Source of the DNA: an uncultured Clostridia bacterium
GTDB taxonomy: Bacteria > Bacillota > Clostridia > Oscillospirales > Ruminococcaceae
DNA: 16,514 nt
Reading direction: 5' to 3'
Assembly: GCA_937901465.1 (NCBI GenBank)
Contig: CALGTU010000214.1
Location: forward strand, 1-16,514
Shown here: positions 1 through 7,425 of the stretch, piece after piece
Position numbering within the stretch: the first letter of the stretch is position 1
Layout of the letters: each line of letters starts with the position of its first letter
The notes under the pieces: model-generated
Database searches by the model: none
What the model was told of the DNA's origin: nothing
The model's input: the letters and a program-made list of their open reading frames with translations, nothing else
Program-made: the position numbers and the translations under genes

Positions 1-330
1 AAAAATTCTTGCGGCATAGAATGAAATGAATTCTCTTAAAAAGCCCTTGCCTTTTTCCTTGCTTTCAAAAACAAGGATTTTATTTGCAAAGAATGCGAAT
101 GTAACCGAGCATATCCATGATATAACGGTTGCGAGCATTGTCGAGCCTTCGTTCATAAGTGCCTGTATTGAAGCAAGAGTTATGCCGTCGGCAAAAATGG
201 CTTTTGTATCAGCACCGATAAGATGCGATAAAAACTGTGTTGCAAAAGAAACAACAGTTGTAAGACCGCCGACTATAATATACATAATCGGTTCTCTGTA
301 TTTTTTAAAGAGTTCAAAGATTTTTTTCAT
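1..330 (-). CDS. GtrA-like membrane protein, C-terminus cut by window edge
   Basis: Reading the minus strand from the ATG at 330 gives 110 codons without a stop up to the window edge, so the C-terminal end is missing. GtrA-family proteins are small four-helix membrane proteins, often tied to transfer or flipping of lipid-linked sugars for cell-surface polysaccharide. The visible part fits: a basic N-terminus, a first hydrophobic segment with a Gly-Gly pair at residues 21-22, a second segment around residues 60-85, and then FFANKILVF, which resembles the family's F-x-x-N-[KR]-x-x-x-F signature. An AAGGAAG ribosome binding site precedes the ATG. The gene diverges from the CorC-like gene. Family assignment is fairly secure; the substrate is unknown. 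Confidence 0.8.
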   Translation of the reverse strand, partial: MKKIFELFKKYREPIMYIIVGGLTTVVSFATQFLSHLIGADTKAIFADGITLASIQALMNEGSTMLATVISWICSVTFAFFANKILVFESKEKGKGFLREFISFYAARIF

Positions 331-361
331 TTTCAAAACTTCCTTCAAAAGTAATGTAGAT

Positions 362-390
362 AGTATAACATAAATACAAGCGTTTTTCAA
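362..390 (-). promoter_or_regulatory. Sigma-A promoter for the GtrA-like gene
   Basis: On the minus strand a -35 box TTGAAA (390 to 385) is followed by a 17-nt spacer and a -10 box TATACT (367 to 362), about 30 nt upstream of the ATG at 330. Spacing is optimal and both boxes are near consensus. Confidence 0.65.
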
Positions 391-395
391 TATAC

Positions 396-424
396 TTGAT
401 TTTTTTACTGTGATATGCTACAAT
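396..424 (+). promoter_or_regulatory. Sigma-A promoter with extended -10 for the CorC-like gene
   Basis: TTGATT (396-401), a 17-nt spacer and TACAAT (419-424) form a promoter. The TGC just before the -10 box makes it an extended -10. It lies about 44 nt upstream of the ATG at 468. Its -35 box is only 5 bp from the -35 box of the opposing promoter. Confidence 0.6.
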
Positions 425-467
425 CTTTGCATAAAGACAATATTATTTCAAACAGGAGAGATATCAA

Positions 468-1715
468 ATGCCCACAGACATATTACCCAGTATAATCATA
501 ATCGCCGTTCTTCTTGTATTTTCAGCATTCTTTTCAGCGTCGGAAACAGCCTTTTCAACCTGCAACAGAATAAAACTCCGTTCTCTTGCCGAAAAGGGAC
601 ATAAGGGTGCTAAAAGAGCACTTAAAATCGCTGATGCTTTCGATAAAACACTTACAACAATTCTTATAGGAAACAATATAGTAAATATAGCTTCAACATC
701 TATAACAACAACACTTTTCGTCATGCTTTTCGGAGATGCCGGTGCGGGAATAGCAACTGCCGTTATGACAGTTCTTGTTCTTATCTTCGGTGAAATCATC
801 CCCAAATCGCTTGCAAAAGAAACTGCTGATGACGGTGTTGTGTGGATGTCAGTTCCGCTTAAATTCATAATGTTTATCTTAACTCCGTTTTCATCACTCT
901 TCACACTTCTCAAAAACGGAATTATAAAACTTTTCAATGTCCGTTCAAGCAATACAGGCGTTACCGCTGATGAACTTCTTTATATAGTAAACGAGGGCGA
1001 AGAACAGGGTTCTCTCGATGAAGACGAAAGTGACCTTGTGCGTTCTGCTATCCTTTTTGATGGCAAGAATGCCGAAGATATTCTCGTTCCCAGAGTATCA
1101 CTCGTTGCCGTTGAGATAAATCAGTCGGTTGAAGAAATCAAAAAAGTCTTTGTTGAAGAAATGTATTCAAGACTTCCCGTTTATGAAAAAACAATCGACA
1201 GCATTGTCGGAATAATTACATTCAAAAGCTTTATGCGACTTATGGAACAGGGCGGAACATCTATCCAGTCTATTATCCAGAAACCGCTTTACGTTTCAAC
1301 TTTAAAACCCATAAACGATATAATGCAGGAAATGCAGAAATCAAAACAGCATATCGCCGTTGTTGTTGACCAGTTCGGCGGAACTGAGGGTATCGTTACA
1401 ATGGAAGATATCATAGAAGAACTTGTCGGAGAAATCTATGATGAAAGCGATGAGGTCTTGCAACCTGTAATCGCTCTCGGAGATGACGCATATCTCATTT
1501 CGGGTGAGCTTTCGGTAAACGATATGCTTGAAAAGTTAGGTCTTCCCGAAAACACAATTAAATCAGAATATACAACCGTTGCCGGCTGGGCACTTGAACT
1601 TTTCGAAGGAATACCGGAGGAAGGTCAGAAAATCGACATCGAAAAGTTTACAGTAACAGCTCTTAAACTCGATGAACAGCGTGTTGAAAAGGTAAAGGTT
1701 GTTGTTAAAAAATAA
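468..1715 (+). CDS. CNNM/CBS-domain membrane protein of the HlyC/CorC family
   Basis: This 415-residue protein has the full family layout. An N-terminal CNNM (DUF21) membrane domain spans about residues 5-175, with SASETAFS (23-30), IGNNIVN (67-73) and GEIIPKS (108-114). A tandem CBS pair covers about 200-325 and includes DQFGGTEGIVT from D301. A C-terminal CorC/HlyC transporter-associated domain lies at about 335-413. Family members are linked to magnesium or other divalent-cation export or homeostasis; 'hemolysin' is a historical label. The CBS pair likely senses a nucleotide such as ATP. AGGAGAG lies about 8 nt before the ATG. The lipoprotein gene follows after 22 bp and is probably co-transcribed. 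The family is certain; the exact ion is not. Confidence 0.92.
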   Translation: MPTDILPSIIIIAVLLVFSAFFSASETAFSTCNRIKLRSLAEKGHKGAKRALKIADAFDKTLTTILIGNNIVNIASTSITTTLFVMLFGDAGAGIATAVMTVLVLIFGEIIPKSLAKETADDGVVWMSVPLKFIMFILTPFSSLFTLLKNGIIKLFNVRSSNTGVTADELLYIVNEGEEQGSLDEDESDLVRSAILFDGKNAEDILVPRVSLVAVEINQSVEEIKKVFVEEMYSRLPVYEKTIDSIVGIITFKSFMRLMEQGGTSIQSIIQKPLYVSTLKPINDIMQEMQKSKQHIAVVVDQFGGTEGIVTMEDIIEELVGEIYDESDEVLQPVIALGDDAYLISGELSVNDMLEKLGLPENTIKSEYTTVAGWALELFEGIPEEGQKIDIEKFTVTALKLDEQRVEKVKVVVKK

Positions 1716-1737
1716 TTTTATAAAGGGGAAAGAAAAG

Positions 1738-2592
1738 ATGAAAAAAGCACTTACACTTGTCCTCGCACTTGCAATCACATTAGGGGTAACCGGTTGCACA
1801 AAGAAAACAGGAAATCCGACTGAAGAAACATCACAGACAATTGTTTCTGAAGAAAAGGTCGAATTTGATGTAAAGGCAGCTTATGAAGCCAACAAGATTT
1901 CAAATCTTTTGAAAACAGCCGAATCTGTAAAGGAAATCTATGCGTATGACGATGAGATTTCATATACAGAATATTTCCTTGATAATGAGGGGAATATCGG
2001 TTTTGTAAGCTATATGGATGACCATAATGTAACAACAGGAAACTACAAGGGTATGGTTTTTGATTACAGTCCCGATGAAAATTTCCTGCATCTTTCATCT
2101 TATATCATCGATAAGGAAGAAAACGGATTCGGAGATTTCAGTATTGCTTATTTCCTTGATGAGTATAAGGTGACAAATGTTACCGCTGATGAAGATTCGA
2201 TAAATATTGAAATGAAAATTTCAGAAATTTTTGAATGCGAACCTATATTCGTCGAATTTGAAAAGGATACTTTAAGACTTCTTTCTTTCGACGACGGCGT
2301 TGTTTCGAAATATGAATACGGCGAATTCGGAAATAAGGACCTTATACATAATGTTCTCGAAGGCGAAAAGATAACAGTTAATTTCAATGTAGAAACTTAT
2401 GCCGAAGGAAGCAAGAATATTGCTGAATACAGCGTTGAAATTCCAAAGGGAAGTGTCTTCTGTCCTTATGAAATCTATGAAGGATATTTTGCTTATTACG
2501 ATGCTGAATATACAAAATCAGCAGCACTCGATTACTATGCAGCGCCTTTCACAGACGGAATGACAATCTATCTTACAAACGCAGCAGGCTAA
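1738..2592 (+). CDS. Putative lipoprotein of unknown function
   Basis: The 284-residue product starts with a lipoprotein signal peptide: MKK, a hydrophobic stretch (residues 4-18) and a lipobox VTGC with the lipidated cysteine at C20. The mature part begins with a Thr/Ser/Glu-rich linker and continues as a soluble acidic domain with many Tyr, Asp and Glu residues and no membrane segment, so it should sit on the outer face of the membrane. I recognise no domain. The start at 1738 is preferred over an in-frame start at 1699 because 1738 has an AAGGGGAAAG ribosome binding site and puts the signal peptide at the N-terminus; 1699 would lie inside the upstream gene. The 22-bp gap behind the CorC-like gene suggests one operon, but that does not establish a function. 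Confidence 0.85.
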   Translation: MKKALTLVLALAITLGVTGCTKKTGNPTEETSQTIVSEEKVEFDVKAAYEANKISNLLKTAESVKEIYAYDDEISYTEYFLDNEGNIGFVSYMDDHNVTTGNYKGMVFDYSPDENFLHLSSYIIDKEENGFGDFSIAYFLDEYKVTNVTADEDSINIEMKISEIFECEPIFVEFEKDTLRLLSFDDGVVSKYEYGEFGNKDLIHNVLEGEKITVNFNVETYAEGSKNIAEYSVEIPKGSVFCPYEIYEGYFAYYDAEYTKSAALDYYAAPFTDGMTIYLTNAAG

Positions 2593-2593
2593 G

Positions 2594-2720
2594 GCACGGA
2601 GCCCGTGCAGGCATATCGTTACGAACTTTGTTCTGAAAGTTAAATACAGGCTCGGTGACGACAAAATTAATTATCTGACCAGACATCACAGAGTCCCAAG
2701 AGGCAAATTGAATTGGTAGC
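2594..2720. repeat. Compact intergenic element with two hairpins, possible dispersed repeat or structured RNA
   Basis: This roughly 127-bp stretch begins right after the lipoprotein stop. It is about 45% GC, visibly richer than its surroundings. It starts with a perfect hairpin, GCACGG (2594-2599), loop AGC, CCGTGC (2603-2608), and holds a second one, AACTTT (2624-2629) with AAAGTT (2636-2641). No T-run follows the first hairpin, so it is a poor terminator. Plus frame 2 stays open across it, without a start codon, to a TAG at 2717. The minus strand also has an open frame, so openness alone does not make it a gene. I infer an inserted repeat unit or a structured RNA; neither is proven. Confidence 0.4.
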
Positions 2721-2759
2721 AAAAAAACATCATAAATTTAAAATGGGGGAAAATTTGTT

Positions 2760-3350
2760 ATGGAAAATGAAATCTTAGTAAAAGTCTGTTCTAAGTGTGG
2801 AATTTTTAACAGCGAAAGAGCAGAAAAATGTGAATCCTGCGGAACAAAACTCGATGAGGCCATAGGCAAAAAAGAAGCCGAAGAGTTAAGCGAAGAAATC
2901 GAAAAGAGAAACAAAAAAATCAGTGCTGATATTGCAGAGGCAAAGACCAGCGGAGCTACGGAAAAAGAAATAGACCTTCCCGTTTCGCCTTTCAGAAAAG
3001 TTCTCGGAATAATTATGGCTGTCGTAACAGTTGTTATGACTTTAGGAGCGATTATACTGATATTCTGTCCCAATCCTTTCGAGGGCAAGAATATGGCTTA
3101 CGGAGAGATTATTATCGGAGGATTTCTTCTTGCTTTCATTATGGCGTATCTTACTGCATTCTGTCTTTTCCCCGGAAAAGTATGGTCTGCTCAGCTTTAT
3201 TATTCAAGTTATCGTTACAGTCAGGTTCCCATTCCTTCCGATTACGCTCTTAATATGCAGTGCGTTGCATTTATATTCTTTACTCTTATGGCGATAGGAT
3301 TTATCGTTCTTGAAGTCTGGATAATGTTTAAAGCCTTTACGGGAGTATAA
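2760..3350 (+). CDS. Zinc-ribbon membrane protein of unknown function
   Basis: The 196-residue protein opens with a four-cysteine zinc ribbon, CSKC (C10, C13) and CESC (C24, C27). A highly charged, probably helical Lys/Glu-rich stretch follows (about 35-65), then three hydrophobic segments at about 81-102, 106-127 and 169-190. A cytosolic zinc ribbon on a small three-helix membrane domain is common in Firmicutes and usually annotated only as 'zinc ribbon domain-containing protein'. I recognise no enzyme motif. GGGGGA lies about 9 nt before the ATG. A weak promoter-like pair, TTGAAT (2708-2713) and CATAAA (2731-2736), suggests transcription may begin at the edge of the preceding intergenic element. 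The gene is followed by a terminator shared with azlD. Confidence 0.85.
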   Translation: MENEILVKVCSKCGIFNSERAEKCESCGTKLDEAIGKKEAEELSEEIEKRNKKISADIAEAKTSGATEKEIDLPVSPFRKVLGIIMAVVTVVMTLGAIILIFCPNPFEGKNMAYGEIIIGGFLLAFIMAYLTAFCLFPGKVWSAQLYYSSYRYSQVPIPSDYALNMQCVAFIFFTLMAIGFIVLEVWIMFKAFTGV

Positions 3351-3365
3351 ATTTGAAAGTTAAAT

Positions 3366-3403
3366 AAAAAAGACAGCAGGTATTTTTCCTGCTGTCTTTT
3401 TTT
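3366..3403. terminator. Bidirectional rho-independent terminator
   Basis: A 15-bp perfect stem (AAAAAAGACAGCAGG at 3366-3380, with its complement at 3388-3402) encloses a 7-nt loop. It has a T-run on the plus side and an A-run on the other, so it can stop both the zinc-ribbon gene and azlD. The azlD stop codon lies in the stem edge. Confidence 0.9.
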
Positions 3404-3707
3404 ACATAAACAGACTTAAAATATATGCCGCGGCACAAGCCCCTAAAGCAACAGTCACCATCGACTGATTGAAGAATGCGAGAACAACCGCAACTACAAG
3501 TCCTAAGGAAGCTGAAAAAATATCACCCGTTGAATAGAATATAGCAGGGAATGTCATCGCACCGAGTACTGCGTAGGGAGTGTAGTGAAGAATGCTTTTT
3601 ACAAATTTTGATTTTATCTTTTTTCTGAATAATACCATAGGCATCATTCTGATTATATAGGTTACCCCTGCCATAACGATTATGTATAAGAATATATCTT
3701 TAAGCAT
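3402..3707 (-). CDS. azlD: AzlD-family branched-chain amino acid transport subunit
   Basis: This 101-residue protein is almost entirely hydrophobic, with about four membrane segments, and carries the AzlD-like stretch YIIRMMPMVLFRKK near the N-terminus and TPYAVLGAMTFPAIF in the middle. AzlD is the small partner of AzlC. Together they form an exporter for branched-chain amino acids and some analogues (azaleucine resistance in Bacillus; BrnFE in Corynebacterium). Its start codon overlaps the end of azlC by 8 bp, which implies translational coupling and fixes the ATG at 3707. Length is normal for the family. It ends in the shared terminator. Confidence 0.9.
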   Translation of the reverse strand: MLKDIFLYIIVMAGVTYIIRMMPMVLFRKKIKSKFVKSILHYTPYAVLGAMTFPAIFYSTGDIFSASLGLVVAVVLAFFNQSMVTVALGACAAAYILSLFM

Positions 3708-4446
3708 TGTCTTCTTCCTCCTCTTCGCTGTCTTCGTGTGGGAAAATAGCAGCCGCTAAAACAGATGTTACAACAGCACATATAATTATCGAAAATCCAC
3801 TTGATATTCCTGAAAACAATGGAACATAATAAAGAACACAACTGAGTATTGCCGAAAGAACAACAACAAAGGCAACGCTTTTTTCTTTTCTAGCGGGTGG
3901 AATTATTATCGCTATGAACATTCCATAAATAGCAATGCCTAAAGCGGCCTTTATTTTAAGAGGAAGAATTTCTCCTGCTGATGCACCGAGAAGAGTGCCG
4001 AGTGTCCAGCCAATGAACGGAAGCAGGATAAGACCATACATAAACCTTTTTCCGATTTCGCCTTTTTGTGAACAAGCAACGGCGAATATCTCATCGGTTA
4101 TTCCGAAAGATGTTATAAAGCGATGCGGAATTGAAAATGACTTGTCGAGCTTCTGAGAAACAGAAATCGACATAAGAAAATATCTTAAATTTATTACAAG
4201 CTGAGTGAGTGCCATTTCGCCCAAGGTACCCATAGCGGCAATAATTCCAAGTGCCGCAACCTGACCTGCTGAGGTTAAATTTGTCATCGAAATTATTACA
4301 GATGATAAAACAGAAAGTCCACCATTCACCGCTGATATTCCGAACCCGAACGAAACCGCAAGATACCCGAGAGCTATAGGAATACCACATTTAAGACCGT
4401 ATAAAAACGACTTGGGATTTTCTTTTAAACTTACTTTTCCAGACAT
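3700..4446 (-). CDS. azlC: AzlC-family branched-chain amino acid exporter subunit
   Basis: The 248-residue protein matches AzlC in length and pattern: a short cytosolic N-terminus, GLKCGIPIALGYLAVSFGFG at about residues 17-36, a Thr-Ser-Ala-Gly-Gln motif near residue 60, INLRYFLMSIS around residue 86, and several further hydrophobic segments. The C-terminal tail is strongly acidic (a run of Glu, then DNA at the end). With AzlD it should export branched-chain amino acids across the cytoplasmic membrane. AAGGAAG precedes the ATG, and a near-consensus promoter lies upstream. No Lrp/AsnC-type regulator gene is adjacent, unlike in some azl loci, so regulation is not visible here. Confidence 0.93.
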   Translation of the reverse strand: MSGKVSLKENPKSFLYGLKCGIPIALGYLAVSFGFGISAVNGGLSVLSSVIISMTNLTSAGQVAALGIIAAMGTLGEMALTQLVINLRYFLMSISVSQKLDKSFSIPHRFITSFGITDEIFAVACSQKGEIGKRFMYGLILLPFIGWTLGTLLGASAGEILPLKIKAALGIAIYGMFIAIIIPPARKEKSVAFVVVLSAILSCVLYYVPLFSGISSGFSIIICAVVTSVLAAAIFPHEDSEEEEEDNA

Positions 4447-4488
4447 TTTTCTATTACTTCCTTGAAAAAAACTTAATTTTACCGACTG

Positions 4489-4517
4489 ATTATATCATAT
4501 TCGACAAAAAAATGCAA
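4489..4517 (-). promoter_or_regulatory. Sigma-A promoter for azlCD
   Basis: On the minus strand TTGCAT (4517 to 4512), a 17-nt spacer and TATAAT (4494 to 4489) form a near-perfect promoter about 43 nt upstream of the azlC ATG. Confidence 0.75.
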
Positions 4518-4959
4518 ATTTTAACGATAGGTAACAATCGTTTTACCGTTTTCTTGATGAAACTACTTTTTTGTAAAATCCCTGTATTTCGGTGAAAACT
4601 CGGATTCTTTAAAAAATTACTGTCCATAAAAACTCTCTGAACTGCCACTTTTTGACCACTTACAAAAATATACATTTATGTAATGTCTTAACAAATAAGA
4701 ACACGCGGATTAATGATTCTCCAGAAATCTGACAAGAAGAAAAATAGAAAACGATCTTTCACTTTTAAAAAATGCAAACATTTGTTTTACAGAAAATTCC
4801 AGAATCGCCTTAAAAACGATGTTTCATAAAATTCACACTAAAATGTTTAAAACCTTTAAATTCGGAACATTTTACGCTATCTGACAAAAATCGTATCAAG
4901 GGGTAAAAAAGTGTTCCTTTAAAACCGCCCCTTTTGGTTATCCTGACATAGTTTTTTTA
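4518..4959. other. AT-rich intergenic stretch without a recognisable gene
   Basis: Between the azlC promoter and the promoter of the downstream plus-strand operon there are about 440 bp of AT-rich DNA. No open frame here has both a ribosome binding site and a protein-like composition. The only structures noted are an imperfect hairpin candidate, TAAAATGTT (4839-4847) with AACATTTTA (4866-4874) around an 18-nt loop, and a weak 6-bp pair AAGGGG/CCCCTT (4898-4903 and 4928-4933). No T-run follows either. I see no riboswitch or tRNA. Confidence 0.6.
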
Positions 4960-4988
4960 TTGCACACATTACTAAAATGTGGTATACT
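4960..4988 (+). promoter_or_regulatory. Strong extended -10 sigma-A promoter for the hydrolase-murF-ddl-ktrBA operon
   Basis: TTGCAC (4960-4965), a 17-nt spacer and TATACT (4983-4988), preceded by TGG (extended -10), form a strong promoter. Transcription should begin near 4995, leaving a short leader of about 35 nt before the TTG start at 5030, too short for a riboswitch. Confidence 0.75.
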
Positions 4989-5029
4989 ATTATATATATA
5001 ACCAAAATCTGAAAATGGAGTAGATTATA

Positions 5030-5803
5030 TTGATTACCGAAATAAACGGTCTTAAAATAAATTATGAAATCAAAGGCGAGGGCGAAACAGTTGTTCTTCT
5101 TCACGGCTGGGGTTCTAACATAACTCTTTTTGCCGATCTCATCTCTCTCGTCTCACAGAAATACAGAGTAATAGCTCTTGATATGCCGGGCTTCGGGAAG
5201 AGTGAAGAACCCGATGATAACTGGCAGGTAAGCGACTACTCACAGTTTATCATTGATTTTCTTTCTTCTCTTGATGTAAAGAAAGCAACCTTTTTAGGTC
5301 ATTCATTTGGCGGAAGAGTCATAATAAAACTTGCAACCTGTTTTTCACTTCCCTTTGAAATCGACAAGATTATCCTTGTTGACAGCGCAGGTATTCTTCC
5401 TAAGAAAACACCAAAGCAGATAAGAAAACAGAAGCGTTATAAATTCATGAAGAAAGTTCTTCTTTCGCCACCTGTTAAAACACTTTTCCCGAATGCACTC
5501 AAAAAACTTCAGGATAAATCAGGTTCGGCGGATTATAAGGCGGCATCACCCGTTATGAGAAAAATTCTCGTTTCGGTTGTAAATGAAGACCTTGAACCGC
5601 TTCTTCCGAAGATAAAACAATCAACCCTTTTGATCTGGGGTGAGAACGATACAGCAACCCCTCTTTCAGACGGAAAGAGAATGGAAGAACTTATCCCCGA
5701 TGCAGGACTTGTCACAATAAAAGGCGCGGGGCATTATTCTTTCCTCGAGGGAAAATTCATCTTTAACCGCGTTATCTGTTCATTCTTGAAAATAGGAGAG
5801 TAA
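5030..5803 (+). CDS. Alpha/beta-fold hydrolase
   Basis: This 257-residue protein has a complete alpha/beta hydrolase core. The oxyanion-hole motif HGWG is at H25-G28, the nucleophile elbow GHSFGG has S92, the acid is D207 in GENDTATP, and the base is H235 in GAGHYSF, so the Ser-Asp-His triad is intact. There is no signal peptide, so it should be cytosolic. It starts with TTG: GGAG at 5017-5020 is correctly spaced, and no later start would keep the first beta-strand (INGLKINYEIKG). It is the first gene of the operon, 9 bp before the membrane Mur ligase. The family includes esterases, lipases, amidases and haloperoxidases, and the substrate cannot be read from sequence. Context suggests a cell-envelope or amino-acid-derivative substrate; that is inference. 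Confidence 0.9.
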   Translation: MITEINGLKINYEIKGEGETVVLLHGWGSNITLFADLISLVSQKYRVIALDMPGFGKSEEPDDNWQVSDYSQFIIDFLSSLDVKKATFLGHSFGGRVIIKLATCFSLPFEIDKIILVDSAGILPKKTPKQIRKQKRYKFMKKVLLSPPVKTLFPNALKKLQDKSGSADYKAASPVMRKILVSVVNEDLEPLLPKIKQSTLLIWGENDTATPLSDGKRMEELIPDAGLVTIKGAGHYSFLEGKFIFNRVICSFLKIGE

Positions 5804-5812
5804 GTTTTTATC

Positions 5813-7402
5813 ATGACCAAAATTATAATCTTCATGGCGTCAGCACTCTTTGTTACTGTTGCAAGATATATGGGCGGCTTCCGTGAACTTCATATGCTTC
5901 AGCAGAATTCATATCAGTTCAAAAGTCATTTCAACAGAGCAAAACAGAATCATTATGTAAGCTATCTGCCTTACGTAATATTCCTTTGTATCCCCGGGCT
6001 TATGATGAGTCCGCTTTTCAAAATGAATGTTTTGGGTATTGTTTTAAAATCACTTTTAATAGTAGCATCTGTTATTGCGATGATTATAAACAGACCTAAA
6101 AAATTCAAAAAGCCATTTGTCTATACAGCAAGAGTAAAGCGAATGATAGTAACCTTTACTATACTCACAATAATTCCACTCATAGTTGCTGTTTTCGGAT
6201 TTTTAAATAAAAGCTTCGTTACAGCTTATGTAACACTTGCGTTTATTCTCTGCCTTACTCCCTTAGCCTCACTTTTATCAAACCTTATAAATTATCCTAT
6301 TGAAGAATACATCAGAAGATGGTATATAAACGACGCAAAGAAAATCCTTTCGGGAATGAAATCACTCGATATTGTCGGCATAACAGGAAGCTATGGCAAA
6401 ACAAGTATGAAGTTTTACTTAGGCGAACTTTTGAATTCACAGTATAACACACTTATTACTCCCGAAAGCTATAACACCCCTATGGGCGTTGTAAAAACTA
6501 TCCGTATGATGATGAAATCAACTCATGAAATCTTCGTCTGCGAAATGGGCGCCAGACACGTCGGTGATATAAAGGAACTCTGTGATATAGTAAATCCTCA
6601 TGATGCCATAATAACATCGATAGGTCCTCAGCATCTCGAAACATTCGGAAAGATAGAAAATATCATCTCAACAAAATTCGAACTCGGCGATGCTGTAAAC
6701 GGAAAGGGAAAAATCCTTGTCAATGGCGATGATGAAAATATCCGAAAGGGTATGGGTAAATACGAAAACGTAATCACCTATGGTTTTTCTGATGATAACG
6801 ATTATAAAGCGAAAGATATTTCCGTTTCTTATAAGGGAACGAAATTCACAGTCGTTTCAAAAAGTGGTGAAGAATGTGAATACGAAACATCACTTCTCGG
6901 CGAACATAATGTTTTAAACCTTTTAGGTGCAATTTCTTATTGTAACGAAAAGGGAATTTCACTTTCATCACTCATAATCCCCGTAAGAAGAATAAAATCT
7001 GTAAAACACAGACTCGAACTCATAGACGGGGGAGATATATGCTATATCGACGACGCATATAATTCAAACCCACAGGGAAGCAAAGCGGCACTCAAAGTTT
7101 TATCTCTCTTTGATGATTATATGAAAGTTCTCTGTACACCGGGTATGGTAGAACTCGGCGAAAAGCAGGACGAACTGAACTGCGAATTCGGAAAAGAAGC
7201 CGCGGCAGCATGTGATTATGTAGCGCTTGTCGGCAAAAAACAGACAGAACCTATCTTAAAAGGTCTTAAAGAAAAAGGTTTTTCAGAGGAGAAAATTTTT
7301 GTCGCCGAAACTTTATCAGAGGCGATTGAAAATATAAAGAGTATTACATCGGATAAAAAGAAAATGGTTCTTTTAGAGAACGATTTACCCGATAACTATT
7401 GA
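5813..7402 (+). CDS. Membrane-anchored Mur ligase family protein (MurF-like)
   Basis: The 529-residue protein has two parts. Residues 1 to about 165 are hydrophobic, with roughly five membrane segments (about 3-20, 49-68, 72-92, 110-130, 133-160). From about 185 it is a Mur ligase: P-loop GITGSYGKTS (189-198), EMGARH (244-249), GPQHLETFG, the C-terminal-domain signals HNVLNLLGA, KHRLEL, and DDAYNSNP (413-420), closest to MurF. MurF joins D-Ala-D-Ala to the UDP-MurNAc-tripeptide. Here the usual N-terminal nucleotide-sugar recognition domain is absent and a membrane domain takes its place, so a lipid-linked or other membrane substrate is plausible. The protein ends with LLENDLPDNY, not the usual MurF tail. 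A D-Ala-D-Ala ligase follows 23 bp later, which supports a D-Ala-D-Ala acceptor reaction. ATP-dependent ligation is well supported; the exact substrate is inference. Confidence 0.88.
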   Translation: MTKIIIFMASALFVTVARYMGGFRELHMLQQNSYQFKSHFNRAKQNHYVSYLPYVIFLCIPGLMMSPLFKMNVLGIVLKSLLIVASVIAMIINRPKKFKKPFVYTARVKRMIVTFTILTIIPLIVAVFGFLNKSFVTAYVTLAFILCLTPLASLLSNLINYPIEEYIRRWYINDAKKILSGMKSLDIVGITGSYGKTSMKFYLGELLNSQYNTLITPESYNTPMGVVKTIRMMMKSTHEIFVCEMGARHVGDIKELCDIVNPHDAIITSIGPQHLETFGKIENIISTKFELGDAVNGKGKILVNGDDENIRKGMGKYENVITYGFSDDNDYKAKDISVSYKGTKFTVVSKSGEECEYETSLLGEHNVLNLLGAISYCNEKGISLSSLIIPVRRIKSVKHRLELIDGGDICYIDDAYNSNPQGSKAALKVLSLFDDYMKVLCTPGMVELGEKQDELNCEFGKEAAAACDYVALVGKKQTEPILKGLKEKGFSEEKIFVAETLSEAIENIKSITSDKKKMVLLENDLPDNY

Positions 7403-7425
7403 TTATTTTGTCAGAGGTGGAAAAA

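Noticed and set aside
26..373. Plus-strand open frame of 115 codons at the left edge
   Set aside because: It lies antisense to the GtrA-like gene, which has a ribosome binding site, a promoter and family motifs. The plus frame has neither.
1699..1737. Upstream in-frame start for the lipoprotein
   Set aside because: It overlaps the CorC-like gene, lacks a ribosome binding site and would bury the signal peptide 13 residues in.
2594..2608. GCACGG/CCGTGC hairpin as terminator of the lipoprotein gene
   Set aside because: No T-run follows the stem on either strand.
4490..4675. Minus-strand 61-codon frame in the spacer upstream of azlC
   Set aside because: It has no ribosome binding site or protein-like composition and ends across the azlC promoter.
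4919..5104. Minus-strand 61-codon frame crossing the hydrolase start
   Set aside because: It overlaps the strong promoter and the start of the hydrolase gene on the other strand, with no supporting signal.
7399..7425. TTG start nine codons upstream for the ddl-like gene
   Set aside because: It overlaps the Mur ligase stop codon. The ATG at 7426 has a well-spaced AGAGGTGG and gives the normal Ddl N-terminus.
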